Shown here in pieces: positions 31,142 through 40,885 of a DNA stretch of 64,000 nt (position 1 is the stretch's first letter; the number at the start of each line of letters is the position of its first letter). The notes under the pieces were generated by a model that saw only the letters and a list, made by a program, of their open reading frames with translations, was not told the origin of the DNA and made no database searches. The stretch is from Stichopus chloronotus (lineage: Eukaryota > Echinodermata > Holothuroidea > Aspidochirotida > Stichopodidae), in contig CM037835.1 of the NCBI GenBank assembly GCA_021234535.1, positions 9,486,001-9,550,000 on the forward strand. Direction: 5' to 3'. The position numbers and the translations under genes are program-made.

Positions 31142-34100
31142 GTAAAGATCATTTAACTGTTTAATTCATCGTATAACTAACTGTTCAAGTGATTTGGAAC
31201 GCAAGATATTATTTCAGTTGCCAGGTTGTAACAGGTGTTGTTACTTTGCCCTCCCTGGTTGAAGTAAGCACAAAGGGTGGATCTTGTATTTCAACGCGTT
31301 CCGCTCTAACACATTGTTTCAACAGGAAGGTGCGGTCGTTGAAACAAGTCAATGCCGCAGATGAGCACGGTACCAGATTGCGACCAGCGCTTTAAGTGAA
31401 TACGTGTTGGCACATAGTATGCCAAAGGTATTGCCCACTGAATTTCAGATTCTCCTAGCTTTATTCGGAAGATGAGCCGCTTCTTAGAGCTCAAGCAGTT
31501 TACACAAAATGTGACCTAAGCTGTGGCAATCACGGCTTGATTACCTATTTAAAAGTCGTGCATAATTGCATGAAGGCTTTGAAATATGCATGCATTATAG
31601 ATGCATGCGATGAGGCCCTAAGCTCTGCTGTTTTCTACATGTAATCATTGCAAGGTACACGGGGCAGATTGCGGTCTTCATATCGGCAATGAATGAAATG
31701 ATAAAATTTGTACATGATCATCCTGCGTTTTCGATTTCTTGTTTTCAATATCACGTGTGCATAAGCGGCCTTCAGTGTTGACTGGTAAATGAATATTATA
31801 AATTCACCTTAATTACAAGGGCGATGATAAATGTGTCAATTAGGTGATATGATAGCCATTTCAGAGGTCCCACGAAAGAGACAAATGGCAAAACACAATG
31901 CATTTCATGAATCAAAGATTAAAAATTCAAGGAAAGCTAATTATTACACAGTCGTATTCATGAGTTCAAAAATATATCTTGCTTAGATCAAGTACTGGGA
32001 TTTTACAAACTTCATATAAGATATACAGGGTGATCGAACAAGGAACATGCAATAAGTTATATTCACCTAAAAATCATACCGGTATCAAACTAAGAAGACG
32101 GCCCGCGAATTAGAAACGGCGCAACTGCAACGCGTACAGTTCCCATTAATGTATGAGCATCTTTTTGTAATTCCGTCATGGGTGTGACCAGTGGCGTACC
32201 CAGGAATTTTTGGAGGGGGAGGCCGTAGCCTCTGCTGGAATTACTGCAATTGAAAGATCCGAGCGTAGCGCCACGATCGGTTGGCGCGGAGCGTACAAGA
32301 AAGTTTTTGCTAGGGGGTCGGGGGGGGGCATGCTCTCCTCGGAGGGAATTACTATTTAGCGATATCGCGGGAAAAAAAAGCGAAAATGAGATCAAGCAGG
32401 GTCGCCCTGTTCGCCCTACTTTCCATGGCTGTGCCTATGCTGGTGGGTATTTCTGGCGAAGTCCTAAAAATAACAAATCCCATAATATGGCCGGGCGGGG
32501 GGGGGGGGGCGATCGCCTCCATCGCCACTCCTTGGCTACGGGCCTGAGTAGACACTTTGGTAGTCGTGGCGGTTTGAACAGGGCTTAAAATGCACCGATT
32601 GCACCCGACTACAATTGAACATATTTAATCGGGCCCGGCGACGGCTTGCCACACAACTGAACTCTAGTCGTGGAACCGGTCACACCGCCACGACCACAGC
32701 AGACGCGGTGGGTGGTCGCCGTCGTGTCGCAGCTTGTCGTGGCAGTGTGTCCCGGGCTTTTCATGGTATCTAGTTCAATGATATCCACAGCCACAATGAC
32801 ATAACCATGCATGAGCGTTTTTTAGCTTATTATCTCATCACCCCACATAGTATACGTATCTAGTGAAGATATATTGTGGTCAGTTTGGGCCTGTATACAT
32901 TTTATGACATAAGTGGAGAGGTTTTATCTTCCTGCTAAAAGTGAACGATATGTCAAGATAAAAAAATATTTCATAGCTGACCCTTCAAACACATGGCTGG
33001 AAAAAATGGACCTCCCTCAACTTGGGGTGGGTCGTTCGAACGCTCCGACCCCCCCTGGCTACGGGCCTGTATTCCCTCAAGTTTACCTATATACATATAG
33101 TAGGCCTATATTGATACTTATCATGTCAATTCCCCCTTATTTCTGATATTTTCAGCAAGATATGCAGTATTTAAAAAAAATGGGGAATGTGAGGGGGGCA
33201 TGGCCCAATCCCCCCCCCCCCTGTGTACGCTAGTGGGTGTGACCGTTTGGACAGACAGGCCTACAACCTCGGTAGCGACCAATTGCATATTTACACAGTG
33301 TTGATATCGTTGTATTTAATTTGTCACTAGCAATATGTCATTCAAACAGAGTTGCCTCGCATTTTTGACATCATAGCTAAACTTGTGCCCGGTACAGCAT
33401 AACACAAGCCTATTAACTCTAAGAAAAAAAGCGTTCTTGACGAGCAAAGGGTTCTCCCTGAAGGACAAAAAGTTACCAACAGGAACCTTTAGTCCTTAAG
33501 TAATTCTTGTAAATTATTCTCGAAGAACCCTATCGGTTCTCCCTGCATGACAATTAAAAGAGCCCCTTTTTCTTAGAGTGAAGATATACAGATGTTTTAT
33601 GAAAATTTGGGTGTTCTCCTGGTACATAGGTGTATTAGCCACTTAAGTCAAAGAAAATATTAAAGGCGCCTTCGTTGAACAGCATAAATGCAAGGATTGT
33701 GATCTCTCATACCTACAGGGCACATTCATCTTTTTAAAAATGAATTGAAATCGCCGCTGAAGTTGTTTCTTTTATCAGTCTTTTAAATTACCGTTGCGAA
33801 ACTGTGTACACTTTGCTACATTTGTGCCAACAATACTAATTTCGAACTGTTAAGGTCGACGACGGTGCTTTGTATGCTACGCTCCTTCTTTCCTGCCGTA
33901 TCGACAATTAGATGGATAGCTTCAATATAGGTCGAATGGCGCCAGCTCCCAAACTTCTTCCGTTTGTATCTGCTTTGCACTCAATTGGGTTTTGCATTAT
34001 TCTGTCTTAAAGGGAAATAGGGTGTTTAGAATACACCAACATGGCATACAAAGAAAATAGCTTTCATCATTGTTAAACCATTCAGTTTCATCAATAAACA

Positions 34101-37100
34101 CCTGCAGGAGGTTTATCTCGTCGAAACACCATGCACGTGATGAGTAACGGAAGATGCATCATTTGAATTTCGGAAAGTTTGGGTGAACAAATTTTTGTTG
34201 AGCAAGAAATAACTGAATTTCTATCTGTGAGAAACTTAGTTCTTTAAAAGAAGGCCATCGTCCTTCCTCATTTTAAATAATCTATCATTTTACGTCGACA
34301 AACATTGGTTTTAAAAATATGATCGTGTCTTCAAAACAAACGCCCTATTTCCCCTTAACAATATTACGTCACGACATTCAGGAGTTACTGATTAAAGGAA
34401 AGGTTACTAATGCTTTTTTCAAATTGTTTTGATGAGATAGTCTGTAGCATGACACTGATTATGCAGGCACTGGTTCTTGATATGGTTACATACGATTTAT
34501 TTTGAACAACCATATAGGAACCTGTGCATTTGAGTAGCTCTTAGTTCAGCGTTGTCACAGTTATGGCTTCGACTTTATGCATGGAAGGGAACCGATGAGG
34601 AAAGTGACGAAACGTCAAAGTTGCAAACACGGAAGGGAGGCTGAATACTTTTATGCATACCACATAATTACCTAATAAGAACTAAGAACTACGGTACGTA
34701 GCGCAGTATGTCTCAACTACAACCCTTTGCAAAAAAGATTATATATTATACATTGTACCATGTTTCTTAAACTTCAAAGTTCAGAATGTCTCTCTTGCTT
34801 ATGTATGAGACTGTTTTATTAAAAGTGTCCCGACTCACATCATTGCATATCGTATTATACTGATGTTGTTCTAATTAAAGTAGAAATCACGCTCACTATA
34901 GCCCGCTCTTGACCTAGCACATCTGACAGCTGTTTTTACAGTAGTTTCTCCGTTTCCATGGTTTCTCACATTATTTTGTTCAGAGTGTTTTACATGTAAT
35001 AACATGTATGCGCACCACGTCTCGCGTGTTTGCACGCTGGCCACACAACAAATCCCATGATTGCTGTAATGAAGTTAGCTCTTGCTAAGGGCTCCTTGCA
35101 AGGGCAACTTCTTGTTGCCTCCTTTACTTCACCAGCTCTTCACTCCTTTATAGTATCTTTAATCGGCCATCCAACAGACATACATCCCCCTATATACGTA
35201 AAGCCTCCCCTTTGCGCTTAACCTGTTTCCTATTGTATAATTCCCCCTGATCTGTCGGCCGTTGGACTGCCGTCTATCCGGAATACCCCTTGGAAGAACG
35301 GAGTTCATCATGTGCAACTGAATATCGGCACATGCAATCCTTAGGTTACTTCATATTAAAATTTTACAGTTGTCACCCATTCAAAATGCACATACTGTAC
35401 CACCTCTCTTAACTGAATGGTATGTACACAAAGGGTTAGGAGTTACACGCACTTTGAGTGCTTTTGGAATATTCACAATTGGTATGGACATATATTCACA
35501 AATTTTCCAGCATAAAGCATGTATTATTTTTTTGTGCGTCGTCCATCTAGCAGACGGTTTTAAAACTTGCCTTAACTCTCAAACGGATATCCCTAACGTT
35601 GCATCCATCCCCATTTTGGTCAGTTCCACTTTGAACATTGTCATAGTTGTCATTTTTGCTACTTATTCCGCAGCAAAAATCCAGTGTTATTATTTGAACG
35701 AATGAGAATACATTACTGCTTCTTCCATTGTCGGGGAAAAGGTGGTGCCTGAGTAAAACTTTACGAGACACCGTGTGTGTGTATGCGATACCGGTGATCC
35801 GGCCCAGCAGGGTCTATAATGAAATAGGATCTCAACCAGTTTTACCACACACGTTTTATTTTTCGTCTACACCATAGACAGCATCACGTCAACCTAATGC
35901 GTTGCTGTTTATACAATCTCTATGCCAGCCTTTTCTTGAGGATTACTACTAAATATACATCACATCAGTCCAAGTTTATTTGTTCATTTTGCTAACCGCA
36001 TCCTGTGATGAGCTTCTGGTATCCATCAGAAATTCCCTCCGAAGGGTCAATCGTAACTGCATACATTTGATCACATATGTGCTCTGCTTCCAAACATTGA
36101 ACATGCTTAGAGGTTCATAAGACGATCACGACTGACATAGCTTTTAGCTCCTCTTATTGTATTTTATATATTGCGTATCGGTTAATATTATTACGCTCCA
36201 GAGGTAATTGCAAACAAGTGATTACATTTTTTTTTTTGTAGCTGCGTGTTTTCTTACATTTGTTTTATGCTTATTCCTACTTTTTAAAGCCGTTAAATCC
36301 AGAAGTGATGGCTCACCCACTCTACATAAGTGAAGAAACGATGGTCCCGTACATATCAATGATCAGGTACGCAAGCATGGTCCCTAGACGGACAAGGGAG
36401 CCACATGACGGCCAAACACGCAGCGAAAATACTGGTCCCAAGATAGAGGACGTTATTGAATGTCTCGCAACCGGTAGCGGACTCGTTACAGCCATCGTTG
36501 GAAGAAAAGCTAAATTCAATATTGCTAAGCCAAGCTTCATCAATAAAAAACTTGTTGTAGAAATTGAAGGTAATTTCAAACAATTGCAAATAAGTACTAC
36601 TGATTTTTGTTTCGTATTTGTACTATGTGCAGTATTACTTCAAAACATTTTTGTCATATTTTATTGTTGTCTGGTTTAAAGTGCAATTAGTTGAATCCAA
36701 TCCCCTCTCTTCCAGGCAAAATGTAATACTTTTAAGGTCTGTTACTTTCGACAGGTCCAAACGGAGAAAAGGTCCGACGCTCAATTGAAGAAGTGCGTGA
36801 TGTAGATTGTCAAAGATCTTCGGCAGACGACTTGGAAAGTATACTCAGCCGAGGAGGGCGCTATCAAAACAAACCTACCACTGGTGTCGTTGATTTGGAT
36901 TACCAGAAGATCAAAGAAGGGTACTACCAAATAAGTTACATGCCTTCGGCCTCAGGTAGTTACACGCTGTCGGTACTATGGGGAGGTGAACATACGACGA
37001 ACAGTCCCTTCACGGTAAATGTCGTTGAGAGCAAGTCGTCGAAGTGTGCTAAGAAAAGTGTTTCTTTCTCGTCCAACACGGAAGATAGTCTAGATGTTTC

Positions 37101-40070
37101 CTCCTACAAAGAATCGAGCCCATCTCACGAGGGCACTAATACGATGAGAGAACGCCGTCATTCTCTGTTTCGCCAGTCGCACGTGTCCAGTGGGTTCAAG
37201 GACTCGCACTTGAGCACCACCAGTAGCAGCAGCAGTGTGAATTACTCCAACCCTCACGACCTAAGCAGGACGCCAAGTCTATTTACGACGAGCTACGACG
37301 GCCGCACGTCGCCCTCCGCAGTCTTAAACAGGAGTGGATCGATTCTCAGTTCTTCGGGAGATCGTCAAGGGCAGCCACGAACCAGACGAAGGATAATAAA
37401 GCGAGTAGTCAAAGGCCCGGATGGTAAGGACGAAGTTTATTACCCTTGTAGCACTGACAGATCAATGACTCAAAGGTCAAGCACGATGGGATCCTTGTCC
37501 CTGTCCCTTTCCGTCAGCTGTGACGATCGATTCTCTCCGAATCCATCCCGATCACCTTCCCCGTCGCCCGTATTTCTCGCTCCAGTACCGACGTTAGCAT
37601 CATTGGAGAGACAAATAAATCGTTTCGCTGACCTTTGCTCTCAGAATATATTAGGCTCCGTGTTTTACGATCTGTCTAAGGATGTCGTATTTGCAGCCAC
37701 GAAGAGGGAGTCGACATCGAAGGTCCTCAAGGTCGAACCCAAGGAGAAAACTGAACGTCCGAGCCTGACGGAAACACAAGACACCACAAGTTCTTCATTT
37801 CTCGATGGTTTCTCGATAAAAACCGATTCGATAGTTGATGACGTTTTTGAAACAAATACGTCCTGTGACTCTAGAGCGAAAGACGAATCGACGGACCAAT
37901 ACGAAGTGGTCCGTCCGATTTCCGATTCATCGAGTTCAGTTAATCGGTACCCGAGTGCATTCCGTCGGCCTCGATACGAGTCGGAAACTTACTTTAGACC
38001 GATACCGGCGACAACAGGAAACTCCGACATCACTCATTTGGTTAGAAACTCAAAATTGAGATCTCGGTCAGAGTCCGATAATCCGACCCCTTCGGAGAGA
38101 GACAATAAACTTGAGAGAGAATTAATTCCAAGTACTTTCAGCTGTTTTAAGCCGATTTTGCGAAAATTCGAAAACACCAACCAGTCTCCGACGGATGCAG
38201 ATTTTACCGACGATAGCGGCAAAGTGCAAAGAGCCATTGTTAATGGTCATTTGAGACATCCAAAACTTAAATCACGTAAAAGGGTAAAAAAGGAAGTCGT
38301 TGACCGAGAGACGCAGTGTTCTGCGGATGAAATAAAGCAAGTTACCGGTTGGATTAACAGACGGGAGAGATTTAAAAGTGTCCACCATATGAAAGAGGTA
38401 GAGAGTAAAGATTTCATTTTCTCGAAAGACCGTGCGTCGATGAGTCTACTAGGATCCGTGCAAGAAGATGTAACAAACAACGAATCTAATCATTCCGAAA
38501 AACGCATCAAACCGGTCTCCAAGGTAAACGGAGGGCATCACGTCGATCTTTGCAGGACCCGCGCAGTCAGTGAGCCCTCGGAACACAATGTGCACAGACC
38601 CCAAGTTTCAACTCGTTCTAAGTCCTTTGGTAAGCAGTCTACTTTCGACAGTGGATATTTCGACGAAAATGGGCAAAATGGTTCTCATCAATCGTTCCGT
38701 CCAGACAACTCGACCCACGCAGAAAATGCTCAATCGCCGAAGAGGTCCAGTCCGGACGGAGTGACCCAAGTAACAGCGACAGATCAGCCGATGACGACAG
38801 CAGAAGCTCCTCCAGGAAACTTGGTCAGTCAAGTGAACGACGTCAGCTCAACCACGGAGGCAAAAGCTAACGAATCCGACAGTCAGAACATTACCTCTGA
38901 AGGAACAAATCAGGAGATCACAACGTTGGTGACCCTGTCTGATGATTTGAATACCAAGAGAGAGGAAATCAATCATTCCTCAACGGTAGATAAACCGCAT
39001 AGACGAATTCCAAACCTCGGCATCCTTCTCAACGGCTACATCAGCAGTCGAAGTGACACGTTAGACAAGGCGCCCTCATTCAACTCTTACTGGGAGGAGT
39101 TATTGTATCACTTAGAAAACGATCCAAAGTTTCCTGTTCAAGAATTTATCAGCAGGATCAAAAACATATCTATGGATATAGACTGTCAATACACACCACC
39201 AGAAGTCGATCACCAAATTTCTAAACAGGACATGGAACTCGTGGGTGACCACACTGGACTGAACAACAACATCGTGGGAACAGAATCCAAGGAGTCAAAA
39301 CAGAGTTCTCCTGTGGGTGTGCCGACAGAAGCAAGTTCTTGTCGGGCTCAAGGCTGTGGTTTACAAAGTGGAATCGTCGGCAATAAGAATAACTTCCAGG
39401 TAAGTAAAAGAGTTGGTATCGGTAACCCACAAATACGTCGGGAGGGCCCCATCGAGCAATTGTCATAATAATAATCTACCTCAAGTGATATTCGAAAGAA
39501 TCATAAAGCATGTACCCCAACGATGTTTCATTGTGGACGATAACGATTGTTACATGGCCGGAATCGTAATTAAGGGGTTACGTAAAGGCAAGAAATAAGT
39601 TGTGTTGCATCTATCACAAGTACAACATTAACATCTGTAAAATAACTTTTGTAAACTGATAGATTTAGACCATTGCTATCATACATTAGACGTTAAGACG
39701 TCACCTTTCACTGTCATTACAAACACACGCGCCTACTAATACACCAAAATGAAAACCACTGATTTATCGTGTCTATTGTCTTCTTTCTATAACTTTTTGT
39801 GTTTCCTAGTTAAATTAATCTTGACTTTACATATATATTGCTCTTCTTTTTACTTAGGTGAACACACAGGGTGCAGGAGATGGTTCGTTGGGTGTATCAA
39901 TAAGAGGGCCTCGAAAACACACCGTTACTGAGTGCAGTGTCATATATACCGGTGACGATTTCTACGAAGTACTTTACGAGGTGTCACTGGCGGGATTTTA
40001 CGTCATTTCCGTCAAATGGTCAGACAGACATATCAGCGACAGTCCATTCATCGTCAAAGTTTCGTTTTGA
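30915..40070 (+). CDS. Filamin-like protein, CH2 plus two filamin repeats (3' part of gene, 4 exons)
   Basis: Joined exons are 30915-31141, 36290-36569, 36755-39399 and 39858-40070. Splice phases agree (0, 1, 0) and the join gives 1,121 residues ending in TGA. Order: CH2 domain (about 1-105), filamin Ig repeat 1 (about 132-261), a Ser/Thr/Arg-rich low-complexity linker (about 262-1030), filamin repeat 2 (about 1031-1121). In known filamins a CH1-CH2 pair binds F-actin and the last Ig repeat dimerises, so a cytoskeletal crosslinking or scaffolding role is inferred. The first exon begins with the last two bases of a codon, so this is a 3' partial model; CH1 was not found upstream in the window. 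Canonical filamins have 20-24 repeats, so a two-repeat protein is either a distinct short filamin family or a derived paralogue. Exons are richer in G+C than the surroundings. Family assignment is firm; the full length and N-terminus are unknown. Confidence 0.82.
32189..33235. mobile_element. hAT-type non-autonomous element in intron 1
   Basis: The left end reads CAGTGGCGTACCCAGG and the right end CCTGTGTACGCTAGTG, its imperfect inverse complement. Both ends are flanked by the identical 8-bp duplication GGTGTGAC (32181-32188 and 33236-33243), as expected for hAT insertion. No transposase remains; short open frames inside are incidental. Two extra terminus-like motifs (TGGCTACGGGCCTG at 32533-32546 and 33056-33069) suggest nested or rearranged related elements. 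Confidence 0.85.
34022..34362 (+). repeat. Dispersed ~330-bp repeat, copy related to 16290-16625
   Basis: Same order of conserved blocks as the 16.3-kb copy, in the same orientation, inside intron 1. Non-coding. Confidence 0.7.
36290..36569 (+). CDS. Exon: end of CH2 domain and start of filamin repeat 1
   Basis: The acceptor is a pyrimidine-rich tract ending TTTTTAAAG before 36290. The donor is GAAG|GTAATT after 36569. It enters in phase 0 and leaves in phase 1. It encodes PLNPEVMAHP followed by EETMVPYISMIRYA, which lines up with filamin 'VIAPEEIVDP...EHSVMTYLSQFPKA', the last CH2 helix. A ~25-residue basic/polar linker follows. Then CLATGSGL...VGRKAKFNI and KKLVVEIEG correspond to the A-C strands of a filamin Ig repeat (usual 'GPGLE...NKPAEFTV...L.V.IEGP'). 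Reading on past the donor gives only a hydrophobic tail and a stop, so the splice is preferred. Confidence 0.83.
36570..36754 (+). other. Intron 2 (short) of the filamin-like gene
   Basis: The 185-bp intron is bounded by GTAATT and TTCGACAG and splits the first Gly codon of 'EGPNGEK' (phase 1). It lies inside the filamin repeat 1 fold. Confidence 0.8.
36755..39399 (+). CDS. Large exon: rest of filamin repeat 1, disordered linker, start of repeat 2
   Basis: The acceptor is TTACTTTCGACAG before 36755; the donor CAG|GTAAGT after 39399 is a full consensus match. The exon has 2,645 bases, all open. It begins PNGEKV and, after an acidic ~30-residue insertion, finishes repeat 1 with EGYYQISYMP, GSYTLSVLWGGEH and NSPFTVNV, the typical F-G strand pattern. 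The long linker then has Ser clusters, RRHSLF, RSPSPSP and RAVSEP (possible phospho/14-3-3-type sites), a basic block RTRRRIIKRVVK, a predicted amphipathic helix at protein residues ~453-484 and a second ordered island near 949 (SYWEELLYHLE). It ends with CRAQGCGLQSGIVGNK, the first strands of repeat 2. No known enzyme domain is visible in the linker. Confidence 0.88.
39400..39857 (+). other. Intron 3 of the filamin-like gene
   Basis: The 458-bp intron runs from GTAAGT to TTTTTACTTAG, phase 0. If retained, translation would continue 22 codons and stop at 39468, deleting most of filamin repeat 2. Confidence 0.8.
39858..40070 (+). CDS. Terminal exon: end of filamin repeat 2 and stop
   Basis: The acceptor is CTTCTTTTTACTTAG before 39858; entry is in phase 0. 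It encodes 70 residues, VNTQGAGDGSLGVSIRGP then FYEVLYEVSLAGFYVISVKW, SDRHISDSPFIVKVSF and TGA. With the end of the previous exon this makes a ~91-residue filamin Ig repeat, close to the usual ~95. The strand motifs 'GAG.G.L.V.I.GP', 'Y.V.Y....G.Y.I.V.W' and 'I..SPF.V.V' are all present. The protein ends within two residues of the last strand, as expected for a C-terminal dimerisation repeat, but dimerisation here is inference. Confidence 0.86.
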   Translation: MNTQGAGDGSLGVSIRGPRKHTVTECSVIYTGDDFYEVLYEVSLAGFYVISVKWSDRHISDSPFIVKVSF

Positions 40071-40311
40071 TTATTGAAACAATTATATAGCAATTGGTAA
40101 TACTGCCAGCAACGTTCAACCAATTCAACAACTTAACCCCTCCCCCCCCCCCTCCCTTTCCCTCTTTACATACCCATTAGGACCTATTCTTTCAACACTT
40201 CCTAATATCTGGTACAAACGCGCGCAGAAAGTCTTCTTGACACATCGTGAGATGCCTTTTTAGTGTCCCATGTGTAAACCCGAATATATCGTCTTCATGC
40301 CTTCATAAAAG

Positions 40312-40885
40312 TCGTGTGACATGAAAATGACATTGTGGAGTATTGGCTGTATTAATTAATGAACACATTGAGGATATACATTTAAAAAGTAAAAATAAAT
40401 TCCATCAAAATCCATGAAATATTGACAACTTTACAGGAAAACTCCTGTCTTACACCTGCATCATGAATAAACATTAGCTAAGCATCCAAATATGTGCCGC
40501 TAGGAGAGGGACTCACATGATGTCATGTCTTATCTTATAACCCTTTCTAACTTATCCTTAATTCCAAGTATAATTGGACAAAAGGACAATTTTACATGTA
40601 CCCAGGATTTTATTTTGGAAATCTGCATTTTCTTTTTTTAGAACAATTAACGTCACTTACTAATATGTAACCCAGATGGCAAGTAATTAAGAGAGAGATA
40701 TATAGGTCTAGCAAAAGAAGTAACAACACTGTGCAACACCCCACATCATCATATTTGCATTTTCATCAAAATTCGAAAAGCCGTTTCTCAAAACACCAAT
40801 AGATATACACATCCACAGTTCCAATAGATTTTCATTCAGGGTTTCACTCTGTAACTTCTGAATGAGCCAACTATTTTCTAGATGA
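40312..40885 (+). repeat. Dispersed ~0.5-kb repeat, copy 2 (in presumed 3' UTR region)
   Basis: Begins near GTGACATGAAAATGACATT and carries the same ordered blocks as copy 1 ('TTTACAGG', 'CTCCTGTCTTACACC', 'AACATTAGCTAAG', 'GAGAGGGACTC', 'CTAGCAAAAGAAG', 'GTTTCACTCTGTAACT'). It starts about 240 bases after the filamin-like stop and contains AATAAA hexamers. Confidence 0.75.
40394..40399 (+). promoter_or_regulatory. Candidate poly(A) signal AATAAA
   Basis: This is the first AATAAA I see downstream of the filamin-like stop (40070), about 325 bases into the presumed 3' UTR. It lies inside a copy of a dispersed repeat that starts near 40312, and another AATAAA follows near 40464. Which one is used is unknown. 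Confidence 0.35.

Larger units (their letters stand above)
31142..36289 (+). other. Intron 1 of the filamin-like gene, with transposon insertions
   Basis: A 5.1-kb intron interrupts the CH2 domain. It contains a hAT-type element (32189-33235) and one copy of a dispersed ~330-bp repeat (34022-34362). No further coding exon was recognised inside it; short open frames at 35030-35221 and 35370-35705 have no recognisable domain. Confidence 0.75.

Noticed and set aside
36570..36679. Read-through of exon 2 into a hydrophobic tail
   Set aside because: A consistent donor/acceptor pair restores the filamin repeat in frame; the tail is intron.
37835..38832. Several 60-77 codon frames on both strands inside the large exon
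   Set aside because: They overlap the filamin-like exon in other frames and have no independent support.
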